Shown here: positions 1-10,931 of the stretch, piece after piece
Layout of the letters: every line of letters starts with the position of its first letter
Numbering within the stretch: the stretch's first letter is position 1
Assembly: GCA_003184365.1 (NCBI GenBank)
Contig: NKYR01000016.1
Span: 1-64,000, forward strand
Length of the DNA: 64,000 bases
DNA from: Evernia prunastri
Taxonomy: Eukaryota; Ascomycota; Lecanoromycetes; Lecanorales; Parmeliaceae
Direction: 5' to 3'
Position numbers and translations under genes: made by a program
The notes under the pieces: model-generated
Seen by the model: only the letters and a program-made list of their open reading frames with translations
What the model was told of the DNA's origin: nothing
Database searches by the model: none

Positions 1-1279
1 TCGAAGTATCGTGTTGTACAATCATACTTTGTAATGACATCAGCGCCTCAATCGACACCGGCGTCGATGGTGTGCCTGGCATCACATCTGGTATAGATAT
101 CGCTTTCCGTGGCTCGTTAGCAGTCTCGCTCGTAGGCTTCGGCATGTCACTGAGAACTCGATCGGGATGGAATGGGATAAGGCCAGCCTTGTTCCATGCT
201 GCTGTGATATTGCTCTTGGAGAATGTGATCTCTCGTGCAGGACTGTACAAAGAGGTGAAATGCTGTTTGCCGATCGTGTTCACGCCTCCTCGTTCCAATC
301 GCTCTACGTTGTCACGGTAGGCTGCCTTCAATGGCGAGAATATCGCAAGGTCACAAGGTTGCAGCTTATGCGAGGTGTGGGACGGGAGGCGACACAGGGT
401 GATATTATTGGCAAAACAGAACTCTAGGATTTCGAGCGTTTCGTGTGTTCCAAACCCATCGCAGATTAGTACCCGTGGTTTGGAGCCAGCTCGTTCTCTG
501 GTCTGCGGGTCAAATACAAGTCTCAGCCATTCTAAGCTGATCTTTGAGTCGGTATACCCAGACTCCGAGAATGCATAGTGCCATCCGGGAGTGGGGAATA
601 TGGTCCAATTGCTGCGATGAGTGGTGGCTGGCCAGATGATCAAAGGGTTCAAGTACCTACCATCAGCACTAATGCACTCGATAGCAGTCACAGTTTCGCG
701 CTTGACACGGCCACCCCTATAATTTCGCGTGTCCTCCTTGCCTACGAGGACCTTTACAGAGCCGAGCATGGACAGCATGACCCCAGTTTCGTCCATGTTG
801 TAGATGTTCTCAACGAGCACGTCGGGGCTTTGAATCACCTTGCCGATCACTTCAAACCAATGACAGATCTTTGAATAAATGTTCTTTTCGTGACGATCCC
901 AATCAAGAGCCTTGACTCTTCTTGCTTGGAGTATCGGATGCCGTTTCTCCAAAGCCTTTGCCCAGTTCTTGCCTGGAGGGTTCGCCGGTCGACTGGGTGC
1001 AGGTCTGTAGCGTGTGGCACTAAACGCAATATATGGTATATACTTTATGCGTACAGGGTACCCTAGATCCGACATCTGCAAAAGAAAGTCCACTACGGCC
1101 TTTTCTTCGGCTGCCGTAAGGTACTGCTGGCTCTCGGCTTTGTCTTCGATCGATTGGCGACCACGCGAGCGGTAATACAGGGTTGAGCGGGGAACATCGC
1201 GATGATCTGCAAGGGCACGAAAGGATTGGGGCACGCCGGCGGGGACGCCTTGCCGGAGAGCGCAGCTTGCTCTATCCAT
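1..1279 (-). CDS. Pogo-family (Tc1/mariner) DDE transposase, 3' end cut by window edge
   Basis: DNA transposase that would cut and paste an element with TA target sites. From the ATG at 1279 the frame is open for 426 codons and runs off the left edge with no stop. The N-terminal part has a psq-type helix-turn-helix (about residues 8–45, with DVPRSTLYYRSRGR). A CENP-B-like DNA-binding segment follows (about 60–145). The DDE_1 catalytic core has its three acidic residues in NMDETG (D163), LICDGFGTHE (D274) and LQPCDLAIF (D310). All catalytic motifs are intact. A stop lies three codons upstream of this ATG. The +1 frame just upstream reads AWIEQAALS, which looks like the usual start of the HTH, so a small frameshift may have removed the true N-terminus. 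The other terminal repeat is outside the window. The family call is firm; activity is not known. Confidence 0.9.
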   Translation of the reverse strand, partial: MDRASCALRQGVPAGVPQSFRALADHRDVPRSTLYYRSRGRQSIEDKAESQQYLTAAEEKAVVDFLLQMSDLGYPVRIKYIPYIAFSATRYRPAPSRPANPPGKNWAKALEKRHPILQARRVKALDWDRHEKNIYSKICHWFEVIGKVIQSPDVLVENIYNMDETGVMLSMLGSVKVLVGKEDTRNYRGGRVKRETVTAIECISADGRYLNPLIIWPATTHRSNWTIFPTPGWHYAFSESGYTDSKISLEWLRLVFDPQTRERAGSKPRVLICDGFGTHETLEILEFCFANNITLCRLPSHTSHKLQPCDLAIFSPLKAAYRDNVERLERGGVNTIGKQHFTSLYSPAREITFSKSNITAAWNKAGLIPFHPDRVLSDMPKPTSETANEPRKAISIPDVMPGTPSTPVSIEALMSLQSMIVQHDTS

Positions 1280-1778
1280 GCTGTGTTAAGACCCTGAACT
1301 CGTATACTGTAACTATATAACTGAAGGTATTGTATGAAAATAAGCCAGCTGAAGGAACCCCGCGGCATAGCAGAGTAGTGAATTGGCACCACACTTGTGA
1401 GTCACATCATCGAAACTTCTGGAAACTGGAGCGTTACGCCGCACATGTTTCAGTCTGTGGCATATCCGAAGTGCTTGGCAGACAAGTTACGGTCTAGTCT
1501 ACGGCGCACCATATGTTTGTCCCGTTACACCGTGCGTCCCGTTTCGTAGGGATGGATGTTACAACGAAAGAGCTAGGAATCATCGAATGTGATCGATGAT
1601 GGACTGCTATGAGAAGAGCATTGACGGTCAAGTCTTGCAAGATGACAGAATAATGCAGAATTCGCTGACAACAGGAGGTCGGAGAGATTATGTCCTATTA
1701 CAGATCGAATGGGTCACGATGATTAGATATCTATATATGCAAAGGAGTAGTACCCTAGCCCTCTGTGCGAGTGAGAGA
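1280..1778. other. Intergenic, transposon upstream flank
   Basis: About 500 bp between the transposase start and the end of the patatin gene. It should contain the right-hand terminal inverted repeat of the pogo element. Since the other end is off-window I cannot pair and locate it. No coding region is supported. Confidence 0.5.
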
Positions 1779-4700
1779 TCACAATCGACGAGATCGCTTT
1801 CGAGCTGAGACATCTTGTGAGTAGTGTTCGCCCCCTTTGCGTTTGGGTAAAAGACTATATCGATTTGGTTCGTGAGAATGACAGCCTTCGCATGTGTCCT
1901 GTGTATCGGGGAACGGGTTGCCAAAAGGAGCGGCGAGCCCTTGTTGTTCTTGGAACCATCGCATTGATCGGGGGAACCCGCTGATTCGCCTTCGCCCTTG
2001 AATCACACTCTGCAGAAAGATGCTCATAGATTCATCGAGATGATGAATAACAAACTCCACGTTCTTTTGATATCGACGACACAAGTGACAGAGATCCTCG
2101 TCGCCCTTATAATAGCCTACGATCTCCTGATCTGTCATGAATACGAGGTCCGTGGGATGAATCCGTTCTAACGTTTGGGACATAATGTGACCTTGAAGGC
2201 GACATCGTATAGTGCCCTTGCAATACACCTTTCCGTTCTGATAAAGTGGAACACTCGTCAGTTCAAAGAAGAAGCTAGAGACCACCAACGCAAAGGCAGT
2301 TGTCTGACCGAAGCCGTTGTTCTGCGACTGTGAATGAGCGCACAGCCGAAGCTCGTCTATGCAGTTGACATCGTCTATAGCAAGAGCACTGTCCGGCAGG
2401 TAGATGTTCGTCCGAAAGTACTGAGCTCGGGAGCTGTCGTCCAAACGATTCCAGAGTTCTCTCCACGCACTTTGTCCGTCTAAAGAAGACATAAATGACC
2501 GCCAAAGCCGGGGCACAAAGCCATCCTGGATCACGTGTCGAAAGTTGGCAGCACGTGGAGGTACTTGTGTTCGATTGAGATTGGTACCGGTGCCTAAAGA
2601 CACGACAATATCTGGTTGACCGCTCGACGGCCATATATGTTGACTTTCCCAGAGAGCCAGGTTGACTGGATTGTTGTGCTTTAAGCCTCCATCCTGGAAG
2701 GTACCGAGAGTGGATATCTGTAGCGGTTGGAAAAGCCTACGACACGTCAGTGACAGGCCCCGTGTATGCCAAGGTGAGACGTTACATTGGCGCCGCGGAA
2801 GTTGCCCTCCCTCTAATAACATGCATTAGCTGGGAACCGAAGCTGGACAGAATGGACGTACGCTTCCCAGACGTAAGGCTCATCGTCAACCTCCGCCGGA
2901 CGAAGATGTCGGTAGCCTAGACGAGAATGATGTCAATGCCAGAGCTACAGTGTGCTATCCAATCAGCTCACCGCAATCCGCCTGCCGAACGCCAATCCCA
3001 TTGTAGTTTGATAGAATCACGGGCGAAGCATCTGAGATCGTGGTAGCAGTGACAGCTGTCTTCGTCGCAGTTTTCGCGGGCAGATACCCGAACAGTCGTT
3101 GTCGGAGACCAAAATATCTTTTCAGCGTCGCTTCGAGAGCGGCGGCATCATAATAACCATCCGATATCCAGCATCGTAATAGGTGGCGAAGGAACTGCCA
3201 AAGACCTCCTCCAGCACAAAGGCGGGTGCTGAAGAACTCACGTGTTAGACTGTCAAACGTCTGAATACACTGAGCCACGCCCCATTGACGGTGAAAGAGA
3301 CCGAGGACAATGAGTCCCCCTATCAAAGCCGTCAGCAACAGTCAATCCATGAACCAAGAATAAGCTCACCGGAACTTGTCCCGAAGGCAAGGTCGAACAG
3401 GTCCCGAATTGGGCACATGGACCCGACGGCGTTTTGCAGGATCCCCAAGAATTCGAGGGGGACGACGCCACGGATCCCGCCTCCATCAATGCTTAATATT
3501 CGCACACCCGCAGTGGGAGGCTTTAAAGCGACCGTGAGCCACCCAGAGGAGCAGAGGGGACAGCTCTTGAGCTCGTACGTATACTCCGACCCTGACAGCG
3601 GATGACCAAAGATCCTGACACAGGTATCGCACACGCTATGACCGCAGCTTAGGACGTATTCTGGCTTTCGCCGGAGGCAGGGAAGGCATGTTTGGTTGCT
3701 CTGGATGTTCGCCCATGGAATATCGATACTGCCCAAATTACTGCGATGGATAGCATCCGCCGTTTGGCCCGAAATTTGCATCATCGAGAACTGATCGGCT
3801 AAGCTGTCTCGGATGGCCTGATTCTGGTGTGGCACTCGTGATTGCGTGATCGAGGATGTGACAAGGGACTGGACACAGAGAGGTTTGTAGATGTAATCGT
3901 AAACGAGTTCGGGATCAAATACTGTCTCGGTTAGCATCACGATGAGAAAGTATTAACTGTCGACTTACAATGCATCCCTTGCGGGTAAGCGTCAAGGAGG
4001 ATGACAGAAGCGATATAGAACGTCCAAGTACTTTGAGAAATGTCGCACTGCGCGACGAGTTTGAGAAAGTTGATTAAATGCTCAGCGAAATCGGTCGATA
4101 TGGGATTCGTATGCCGACTCGAGGTCACATAATCGAATGATCCAACCGCGGTTCGAGCAGTATGCTTCACCGCTTCACCGAAGTACCATGTCAGATGGAG
4201 CGCCGAAAAGAGGCAGCCTATGCTCTGCTTGATATGGCGGACTTCATCCGTTTGTCGCTGAATCAACTCCTTCAGTGGCCGGTGGCGCGCGAGAGAGGAT
4301 ATTTGTTCGTCCGCTAAATGAAGGACGGTGACGGAGGAGAAGAAAGCCACTATATCCGGTTGGGAAAGATTATACTGAAGGTATTCGGAATCCAGAAGAT
4401 CGTATGTCGGACTCGGTCCAGGCCCTGCTCCTTGTTTGACGATGATGACCTTAGGACGCGCCATATGGAATTGACTTGAGGCTCGCCCGAGTGCCGCCCA
4501 TGCCCGTATTCTACACACCACATCTTCAAAGTTGTCGAAATCGTCTGCAAATATGCATAGGACGTCGGTGAAGAGGGAGAAAAGACGTGCGTGGACGAGA
4601 TCGTAAACAGTATGGTCAGCGCTCAGGCTCCACTGTAGTGGCCAAGACACAGCCTCGTGGCATGCGGCGGCCTCGGAGCGTACAGGCGCGCTGCAGGGAT

Positions 4701-4983
4701 CACTCTCCGCGAAGAAGATTGGAAAGTCGGAGTGAAGACTCAAAGTATCCGCTCGCAGGGTCAGAAGCCCTTCACGACTTGATCTCTTGATGTTGTTCCA
4801 CGGAAACAAATCGCGGAGCGCGAATTCTTTGCTCTTACGACCAATGAATAGGATGATAGACGGCTTTTGCCGGGCTGGATTAGTCAGCTCCAAAGACAGT
4901 CTGGACAACCGACCAGTATCCCAAAGGACAACGTCGGTGCCTTGCGTAAAGTCCAGCCAGCTGGTGTGTTTGCAAGAGCTCAT
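1779..4983 (-). CDS. RING-type zinc finger + patatin-like phospholipase, 984 aa
   Basis: Predicted acyl hydrolase of the patatin family. Six exons on the minus strand: 4983–3969, 3921–3370, 3319–2972, 2916–2862, 2812–2786, 2736–1779; introns are 47–55 bp. The first exon (about 338 aa) is an unassigned N-terminal domain. A C3HC4-like zinc finger follows (about 417–462: CLPC, CGHSVC, CDTC, CPLC). The patatin domain has the oxyanion loop GGGIRG (485–490), the nucleophile elbow GTSSG with Ser521, the RATSAAP segment and the QDGG dyad Asp681. The Ser elbow and RATSAAP are only restored after splicing, which supports the intron model. The 27-nt and 55-nt exons are unusually small. It is divergent from the DUF3723 gene, 180 bp away. 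Patatin-like proteins are effector domains of fungal NLRs and recurrent Starship cargo. The lipid substrate is unknown. Confidence 0.9.
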
Positions 4984-5163
4984 GGTAGTTGAAAACGCAA
5001 AATCAAGAAGCCGAGATGTCAGCAGCTTAGGAGCTTTTGTTTACATAGCAAATACTCCACATTTGGCCAATCCGTCGATTCCAATAATGGCACATTTGAA
5101 GCTTCGTTGCTGGTCCTCTCCGAGAGTACGGCATAGACCCAACGAGGGGTATAACGAAGCTCC
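4984..5163. promoter_or_regulatory. Short divergent promoter between patatin and DUF3723 genes
   Basis: Only 180 bp separate the two start codons, so both promoters must lie here and may be co-regulated. I see no clear TATA box. This is inferred from gene arrangement only. Confidence 0.4.
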
Positions 5164-7510
5164 ATGGCGGCCAGCACCATCGAGACCCAAGCCTATCTGC
5201 AACAGCGTGACGCCTTCTGTGGGTCGATCAAATGTCCCATACGACGGCTGCGCTATGAATCAATCACCGTTGATCCACGGCAGCTCGACCCCAAGAACAT
5301 TGCCAGGCTACTCGGAATCTTCAAACTAGAAGGTTGCCGGAGGTTGGACCCTCAGCACCACGTACCCGCGCTTGTCTCTAAGACGGTGTTGAACGCTCTG
5401 CTTGAGCAGGTACCTGGAGGTCAATCTGGCCTCAGCCCCCAGGACAAATCGCCGGTCCACGTGGACCCGAAACACGACTTGAAGTGTCTGCACGGCCGAC
5501 ACCGCCTCGAGGCCGCGAAAAAGTATCTACACCCGGATGATAAGTGGTGGATCGTTAATCTCTACAACGATGGTAACGAAGCCTCATTCTTTGCAACGGC
5601 AACGCTAATGACGACTCTAGACCTAGACGAGACACAAGTGAACGAGCTTCGGGAAGAGTATGCCAACGCTAAGAACTTCTACGATGGAGATATCTTCCGC
5701 CATCTCCGGCGGGCTCACTTGTCTGGCAATACCTTCGCCAAAGCAAGGTGGCTGTCCAAATTGTCACCAACCAAAATCAGAGACATTGGTCTTTTGGAGA
5801 AGCGGGCGATGAAGGACCCTCAGACCCAACATCTACAAAGTGCCTTGGACGATTTGCTTCCATTCACGGGCCTGTGGCCAGCGTTGCAGATCGGAACATT
5901 TCACAGACTGCTTTCATTGCGGTGTCCCGAGGCGAGCTTTCCTATCTAACACAGCCGGCCCCTGCTAACAATATGTGCAGGAAATGACGAGATACCTGAC
6001 ATATATCAAAAGTACCTGGGACTACATACTTGGGGAAGAGGAGGAACTTCGGTCGTGTCTGGACGCGGGAACCGTCAGGATTCTAGAGGGACGATGTCCG
6101 AGAATCTCAGCCGAGGACGAAAGCTTCCTCCAGAGACGACGATCAGATCTCTTCTCCATCATCCCTGTACTTCAGGTACAGTCTATACTGGAGCGTGTTC
6201 AGAAGATTGAACACATCATACCATCCATCCATACCTTTCTTGAAGATACCAAAATCCTCGAGCCTTGCGCCAAGATCATGAAGAAATTGCTGCCCACTGT
6301 TTGCAGAACCTCGATATCACAGGAATTCGGTGGATTGCATAATGGCCAGACCATGTGGCCACTTCAGGTGTCAGAGACCTCTTGGTGCCAGAAAGAAGAG
6401 GGTTCGAGCGACACAGCTCACAAGAACGCCTATCGTCAGTTGTGGCTCTACACAATACGTCACTACCCCGAGATGATCGGTCAGCCTTTGCGAAGAGATC
6501 CTCCAAGAGTGAAGTCCCCCTTGCCAGGCGTGGAGCTAGTTTGGTGGTATAGGTTCACTGAACTTGCCGAGGCTTGCGGCTACACTGAAGTCGATCAAAC
6601 CTATCATCGGGGTGAGGAAGCGGACTACAAGATGGCTCAAAACTTTCTACAGCAGGTGCGGCCGCCTCAGCTCTACGGCGCCTCGACGGATGGAGGAAGC
6701 TCGGTCCAGCAAATGGTCGACCTACTGGGCAAAGACCACAGTCTCCACCCCTACGACACCCAGGTGGTTGGCCCTGGACCCGTGATAGACACATACGGCA
6801 TCAAATGCGGGCCCGACATTACTTCCCGTTGCGGAGTGCCCTTCGAAAGAGCGTTCCGAAAAGACCAGAAGGCGCTGTTCTTAGGGTATATCGATCAGCG
6901 TTCGCAGCAGGGTCAAGATTGCATGGGATCCTTCATGGTGAAGCAAGATACCTTCCACAAGTTCTTCGGGTTCTCCGAACCCCCACACCCGCAGAATTTG
7001 TCCGCTTCACCGGGACCTCTTCAGCATCACCCGAACGAGGTAGGTGACTTTACTTCTACAAGGCCCCCCGACATATCGTCTGCAGAAGCAGAGATGGAAA
7101 TCGTTCCCCCGGACGAGCTTCACCTCACTTCGAACCCACTGCCGGCCGTCGACTTTCCAGCGCCGCTGATAGCAGTGCCTCATTTGTCTACAGACCGGAC
7201 TATTACTCAAGCAGAAGCACTGCGTATGTTCGAGGACTTGAGTCAGAGAAGGAGAGATCCTGAGCAACTCGTGATCCTGAGGAAGGAATCTGTTGATGCA
7301 TTCTCGGTCCGCACATTCAATCGTCAACATAGGCAAGAAATCTCACAGCATTTACCGCGCTCGGGGAACTATGAGTATCAAGTCTCGGATGAGAACCGCA
7401 ATAAGAGGATGAAGATGACGAATGCTATCAGTATTCCCAATGAAATCGTCGTTATGATAGCTGATCACGACGTAAGAGTAGCTTACGAGGATATTGAAGA
7501 GCAGCTCTAG
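5164..7510 (+). CDS. DUF3723 protein, 765 aa
   Basis: Fungal protein of the DUF3723 family, function unknown, reported as a recurrent accessory gene of Starship elements. Two exons, 5164–5931 and 5981–7510. The N-terminal half matches the family in order: VDPRQLDPKN (about 37–45), LHGRHRLEAAK (109–119), LREEY, the KARWLSKLSPTK segment and the LLSLRCPE end of exon 1. The reading frame and family conservation (CPE joined to EMTRYL) require a GC–AG intron: donor GAG|GCGAGC, branch CTAAC, acceptor TGCAG, 49 bp. Any GT donor nearby gives a stop. The GRHR segment resembles the conserved box of ParB/Srx-fold proteins; this is my inference. The C-terminal 250 residues look disordered. Downstream is a convergent coiled-coil gene. 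Confidence 0.85.
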
Positions 7511-7628
7511 TATCCCTGGATTTGGGAGTAGTTGCTCCGTGAACTAAAATAACAACAACTTATACATACAGTTTGAGTCAAGAAATTATCAAAGGCAAGG
7601 CCGGCTTGCGGGAAGATCAGTGCCCAAT

Positions 7629-8441
7629 TTACTCTCCCAACCGCTTGCGTTTACCAATTGTTGCAGTCTCAATCTGAACACCCTCTTCATCCTCACTATC
7701 ATCCCCACAACACTCCTTACACAGCTCAGACAGCTGATCATTTGCCTTTGAAAGTTCTATCTCTTTCTCATCAAGAGCATAGAGCACGTCTTGCTTCTCC
7801 CTTTTGAGCATCTGAATAGATGCGTCGCTGCTGTCAATCGTATTCTTGTCCCTCTCAATTCGGGCCTTGTAATCCCCAGTAGCTCTTTTCAAGGCGCGGT
7901 TTTCCTCCAGAAGGGACCCAAGCTTTAAACCTTCGGGTACGATGACTCCGGAGCCCACATTGGCGCCTTTCAGATCGAATTGATTACACAGACTGATCAG
8001 TTTATGGTTCATCTCCCGCTCGGAGGCCAGGCTCTTCTCCGTTTGAGCGTGAAGAGCGAACTCATGTGCGAGGGACTTTTTCGCGTAATCGTGCTCCCTT
8101 TGCTCGTGGTGGAGGTGCTGTCGCTGCTGTTGGAGATCGTCTTGAGCTCGACGAAGCGTGAGATTCGACTGAGCGAGATTCGTCTTGGCTTGGTTGACTT
8201 GAACTGTCAGTTGCTGTATCGTGTGACCATTGCGCCATAGCTTCTCATTGAGGTGCTGATCCTGATCCTGAAGATTACTGATATCGCGCACAAGTGCCGC
8301 CAGGGACTCCCATTGACGGATGATGGACAAAGATCCGACGACCTGGGACTACGATAAACTGTCAGCGATTTATCGAATATCAAGGAGACCGTGTCATACT
8401 GGAGGAGTGCGTGTTCCCTCTGCGGTGGTGAGGGTAGTCAT
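7629..8441 (-). CDS. Coiled-coil protein, 253 aa, unknown function
   Basis: Two exons: 8441–8400 (14 codons) and 8348–7629, joined over a 51-bp intron (GTATGA, CTGAC branch, TCGTAG). The model starts at a true ATG; without the first exon only a TTG start exists. The protein is rich in Gln, Glu, Lys and Leu heptads over about residues 30–235, predicting a long coiled coil. It ends with an acidic stretch (DDSEDEEG) and a basic KRKR, a possible nuclear signal. I recognise no enzyme domain. It is convergent with the DUF3723 gene 118 bp away, inside the accessory block, so a structural or adaptor role is possible but unproven. Confidence 0.7.
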
Positions 8442-8771
8442 ATCGACTGAGGTGTGTGATGTTCTTCTAGGCACTAAATATCTAATGTTCTCACATTCCA
8501 CTAGAAGAGTGACGAGAGGCTTTTAAGTAATGGGAAGGGGGTGGGGAGGCGGCAGGCGGGGGTGGGTAAGAAATGGACGAGTCGTCATGAACCAGATGTG
8601 GACCTTTCCAGGTGATGTCGTATTCTATCAGTTTCAAGTTGGTAGATCATTAGGAGTCTTCTGTTTCAAACAGGTTACGAGTGAATTTAGTCTGTGTGCG
8701 GTATTTATTGACTTGTAGCTATTATACACCCCCTTCCTTCGCCCAAACGTAGACGTAGTCGCCGTGTTCGT
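8442..8771. other. Intergenic
   Basis: 330 bp with a G-rich stretch near 8530–8570. I see no gene, RNA or clear repeat. Confidence 0.5.
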
Positions 8772-9883
8772 CTAATGATTATCTTCAAAACTGGTATCGC
8801 TGTCTCCTTCCGTGCTCTCGTCATCGGCAACGTTATTCTCAACATCCACCTCATGATTTGTCAAGTTCTCCTCAGATCCCTGTCCAAGAAAGCACGGCTG
8901 ACTGTCTTGAAAGCGTGTAGCCTGAGGAGCGAATAGAAGATTCGGGTTGCAGGTCACGTAGGTGTTGAAGGCAGGGCCAGCTGAGCAATAGGACGCTACA
9001 TCCTGCTGGCCTGCCGAGACAGACACATTATCCCCTGGGTTTACAACCCATCCACTTGGAGAGTTGAGGAGTTGCGGGTTTCCATGAGTTGTGCCAGCGA
9101 AAGAGGGACCGCCAGTGGTGGGAGCCGGGCGTATAGGGTACTGGTTGTAAGTAGAACTTTTGCGCTGTCAGCAAAAGGGTCACCAAGCGTGGGTTAACGA
9201 CTTACTTCGCGGGAAATCTAGCCGTTGACCCATTCTGTTGGTCCTGTTGGATCTGGCCCTGAAGCAGTTCTGGATAGCTGCGCGATGTTAGAGAAGAAGG
9301 TCTCATGGTCTCAACAGCTTTACCTCGTTGAGTACTCGGGGGCTGGACTTTTCAGCTGAGCTTGACCTTGACGGGCGTAACTTTGTTATGGTCAGCAAGT
9401 AGTGTCTTGAATCAGTGAATTGACGACTGACCTCCCTGAATGTTGGCTGATTGAAGCATTGTGTTGTCCCTGTTGGGTTTGAGTTCCATGCAAGCTTCGA
9501 TCGACGTGAGTTTCTTGTTCTTAGCTCGAGCACTCATTGACGACATACCTTCCCAGACCTTGATCACTTGGACTATTCTGTTCATGATATGACCTTGGGG
9601 CTTCAAGCGTGTCCTAATCAGAAGTCAGTGTGCTTCAGCGGACAAGGACAGAACTGCGTACAGTCGGAATTGAGGATGGTGGATCAACCATGATATGAGG
9701 GTTCTCCCACAGACCATGATGTATGTTCCAATAGGACTTCAATGAAGAAGTTGACCGAATCCCACTGTTGTACGCGGTGGCGCTTGTGTCATAGCAAACC
9801 TTCTTCCACTCCCAACTCGAATCGGGAAAGAGAGAGTTAATCATATAGAGCCGTCTGAGGTCTTGGAGCGTGAATTCTGGCAT
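8772..9883 (-). CDS. Small six-exon protein with Myb/SANT-like N-terminus, 287 aa
   Basis: Exons 9883–9662, 9613–9549, 9494–9432, 9380–9324, 9277–9206, 9156–8772; five introns of 46–54 bp, all GT–AG with in-phase joins. The first ~55 residues have spaced aromatic residues (LYMINSLF, SWEWKKVCY, LKSYWNIHHG) that recall a Myb/SANT helix bundle. This is a weak pattern match. The middle is Gln/Ser/Pro rich and low in structure. The end is strongly acidic (DDESTEGDSDTSFEDN), like an activation or scaffold tail. It could be a DNA-binding regulator; Myb/SANT genes are among reported Starship accessory families. Only 57–72 nt per internal exon is small for this genome. Confidence 0.65.
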
Positions 9884-9898
9884 ATTGAAGATAGTATC

Positions 9899-9972
9899 GA
9901 AGAAAGAAAGAGGGAGTAGGCAATTGAAGAAAAGGAGAGGGAGCAGGTAATCGAAGAAAGAGAGAGAACATG
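9899..9972. repeat. GA-rich imperfect tandem repeat (~27 bp unit)
   Basis: Two near copies of a 27-bp purine-rich unit (starting GAAGAAAG / GAAGAAAA and ending GGTAAT-like) plus a partial third. It lies just upstream of the ATG of the six-exon minus-strand gene, so probably in its 5' leader. Confidence 0.6.
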
Positions 9973-10280
9973 GAATCGACTAAATATGCTTGAAGGGTGT
10001 TAGGGCATCAATCAGCTCAGGAATTCGAGCAGAGAGGATGATCCAAATGTAGACGCACGGTCCTCCCACTCAGTGTGCCTCTAATTTGGGCACGTCGTAG
10101 CAGCTAGCGTAAACCTACAGCTTGAAACCCATCAGGAGTCCTTTCACGCATTGGACGTCTGTGTCAGAGTCGTTTCAATTCCTCGAAATGCCCCGTTGCC
10201 CCCCTTCTTATAGCTGGCTCACTGCCACCTGTCCTTTAATCATATTCATGTCAAACAGACAGTGAGGATCTTGTGTTGAC
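9973..10280. other. Divergent intergenic region
   Basis: About 310 bp upstream of two divergent small genes. No clear TATA or RNA gene. It should hold the promoter of the downstream plus-strand gene. Confidence 0.4.
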
Positions 10281-10931
10281 ATGAATCAAAACACAGCCCT
10301 TAACGACGAGCAGTGGAACAGACTGCTAGACAACATGACCAGACAGCCTCGTCCATCAGCCGTACATGCACGTACAAGTGACCACGGCTACGGGGACTTC
10401 GGTACCGAGAACCTAAGTCACGCAGCCAATGAAAGCTTGGGTCACAGCGTCAACTACGCTGAAGCTAATCTCAACACCTTTGCCGCTCCTCAAATGTCCG
10501 AAATTCCAGTCATCGACGATCACTCCCTGACCGATCTTCGAGTACTCTCCAAAGAGCTAGAAATCGTAAAACAGCGGTAAGAGACCCGCCGTAATTTGCG
10601 TTCTGCGACTGACTATGGTCACAGTCTGGATATGCGATCGAGGTAGACCATTCCTTGCCGTCCGAGGTTCCAGCTGACACTAATGCTTAGACAAGTTGAC
10701 AGGTTGTTGAAGAATATGCATAATGTATTCGCGCATCTTGCAGAAATGGAGCCATTCTTGAAAGAGACAAGGACCATGCTTAAGGAAGTTGTCGCAAGAG
10801 TGGGGGATTGGGAACCGGCATCACCTACGCTTGGGGAAGTCTCTCGCAATGGGGATGGCGCAGCAGGAGATGTTGAAGCTTTCGCAGATGCGGGTGGTAG
10901 ACCGGAGTCTGCCTGGATGGGAGCTAGCTAG
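10281..10931 (+). CDS. Small three-exon protein, 184 aa, unknown function
   Basis: Exons 10281–10576, 10625–10642 and 10691–10931. The middle exon is only 18 nt; it sits between two 48-bp introns that each have their own donor, branch (CTGAC) and acceptor, and it keeps the frame. Skipping it gives one 114-bp intron and also stays in frame, so alternative splicing is possible. The N-terminal part is polar. The C-terminal part (RQVDRLLKNMHNVF through LKEVVARVGDW) is an amphipathic helix likely to form a coiled coil. No known domain. It stands divergent from the six-exon gene. Confidence 0.6.

Noticed and set aside
72..1029. Several plus- and minus-strand ORFs over the left edge
   Set aside because: They are shadow frames of the pogo transposase, whose own frame is open without a stop to the edge.
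7980..8240. 86-codon plus-strand ORF
   Set aside because: Antisense to the coiled-coil gene and leucine-rich only because of its heptads.
9300..9606. Two minus-strand ORFs of 64 and 76 codons
   Set aside because: They read through introns of the six-exon gene; the spliced frame joins all exons in one phase.
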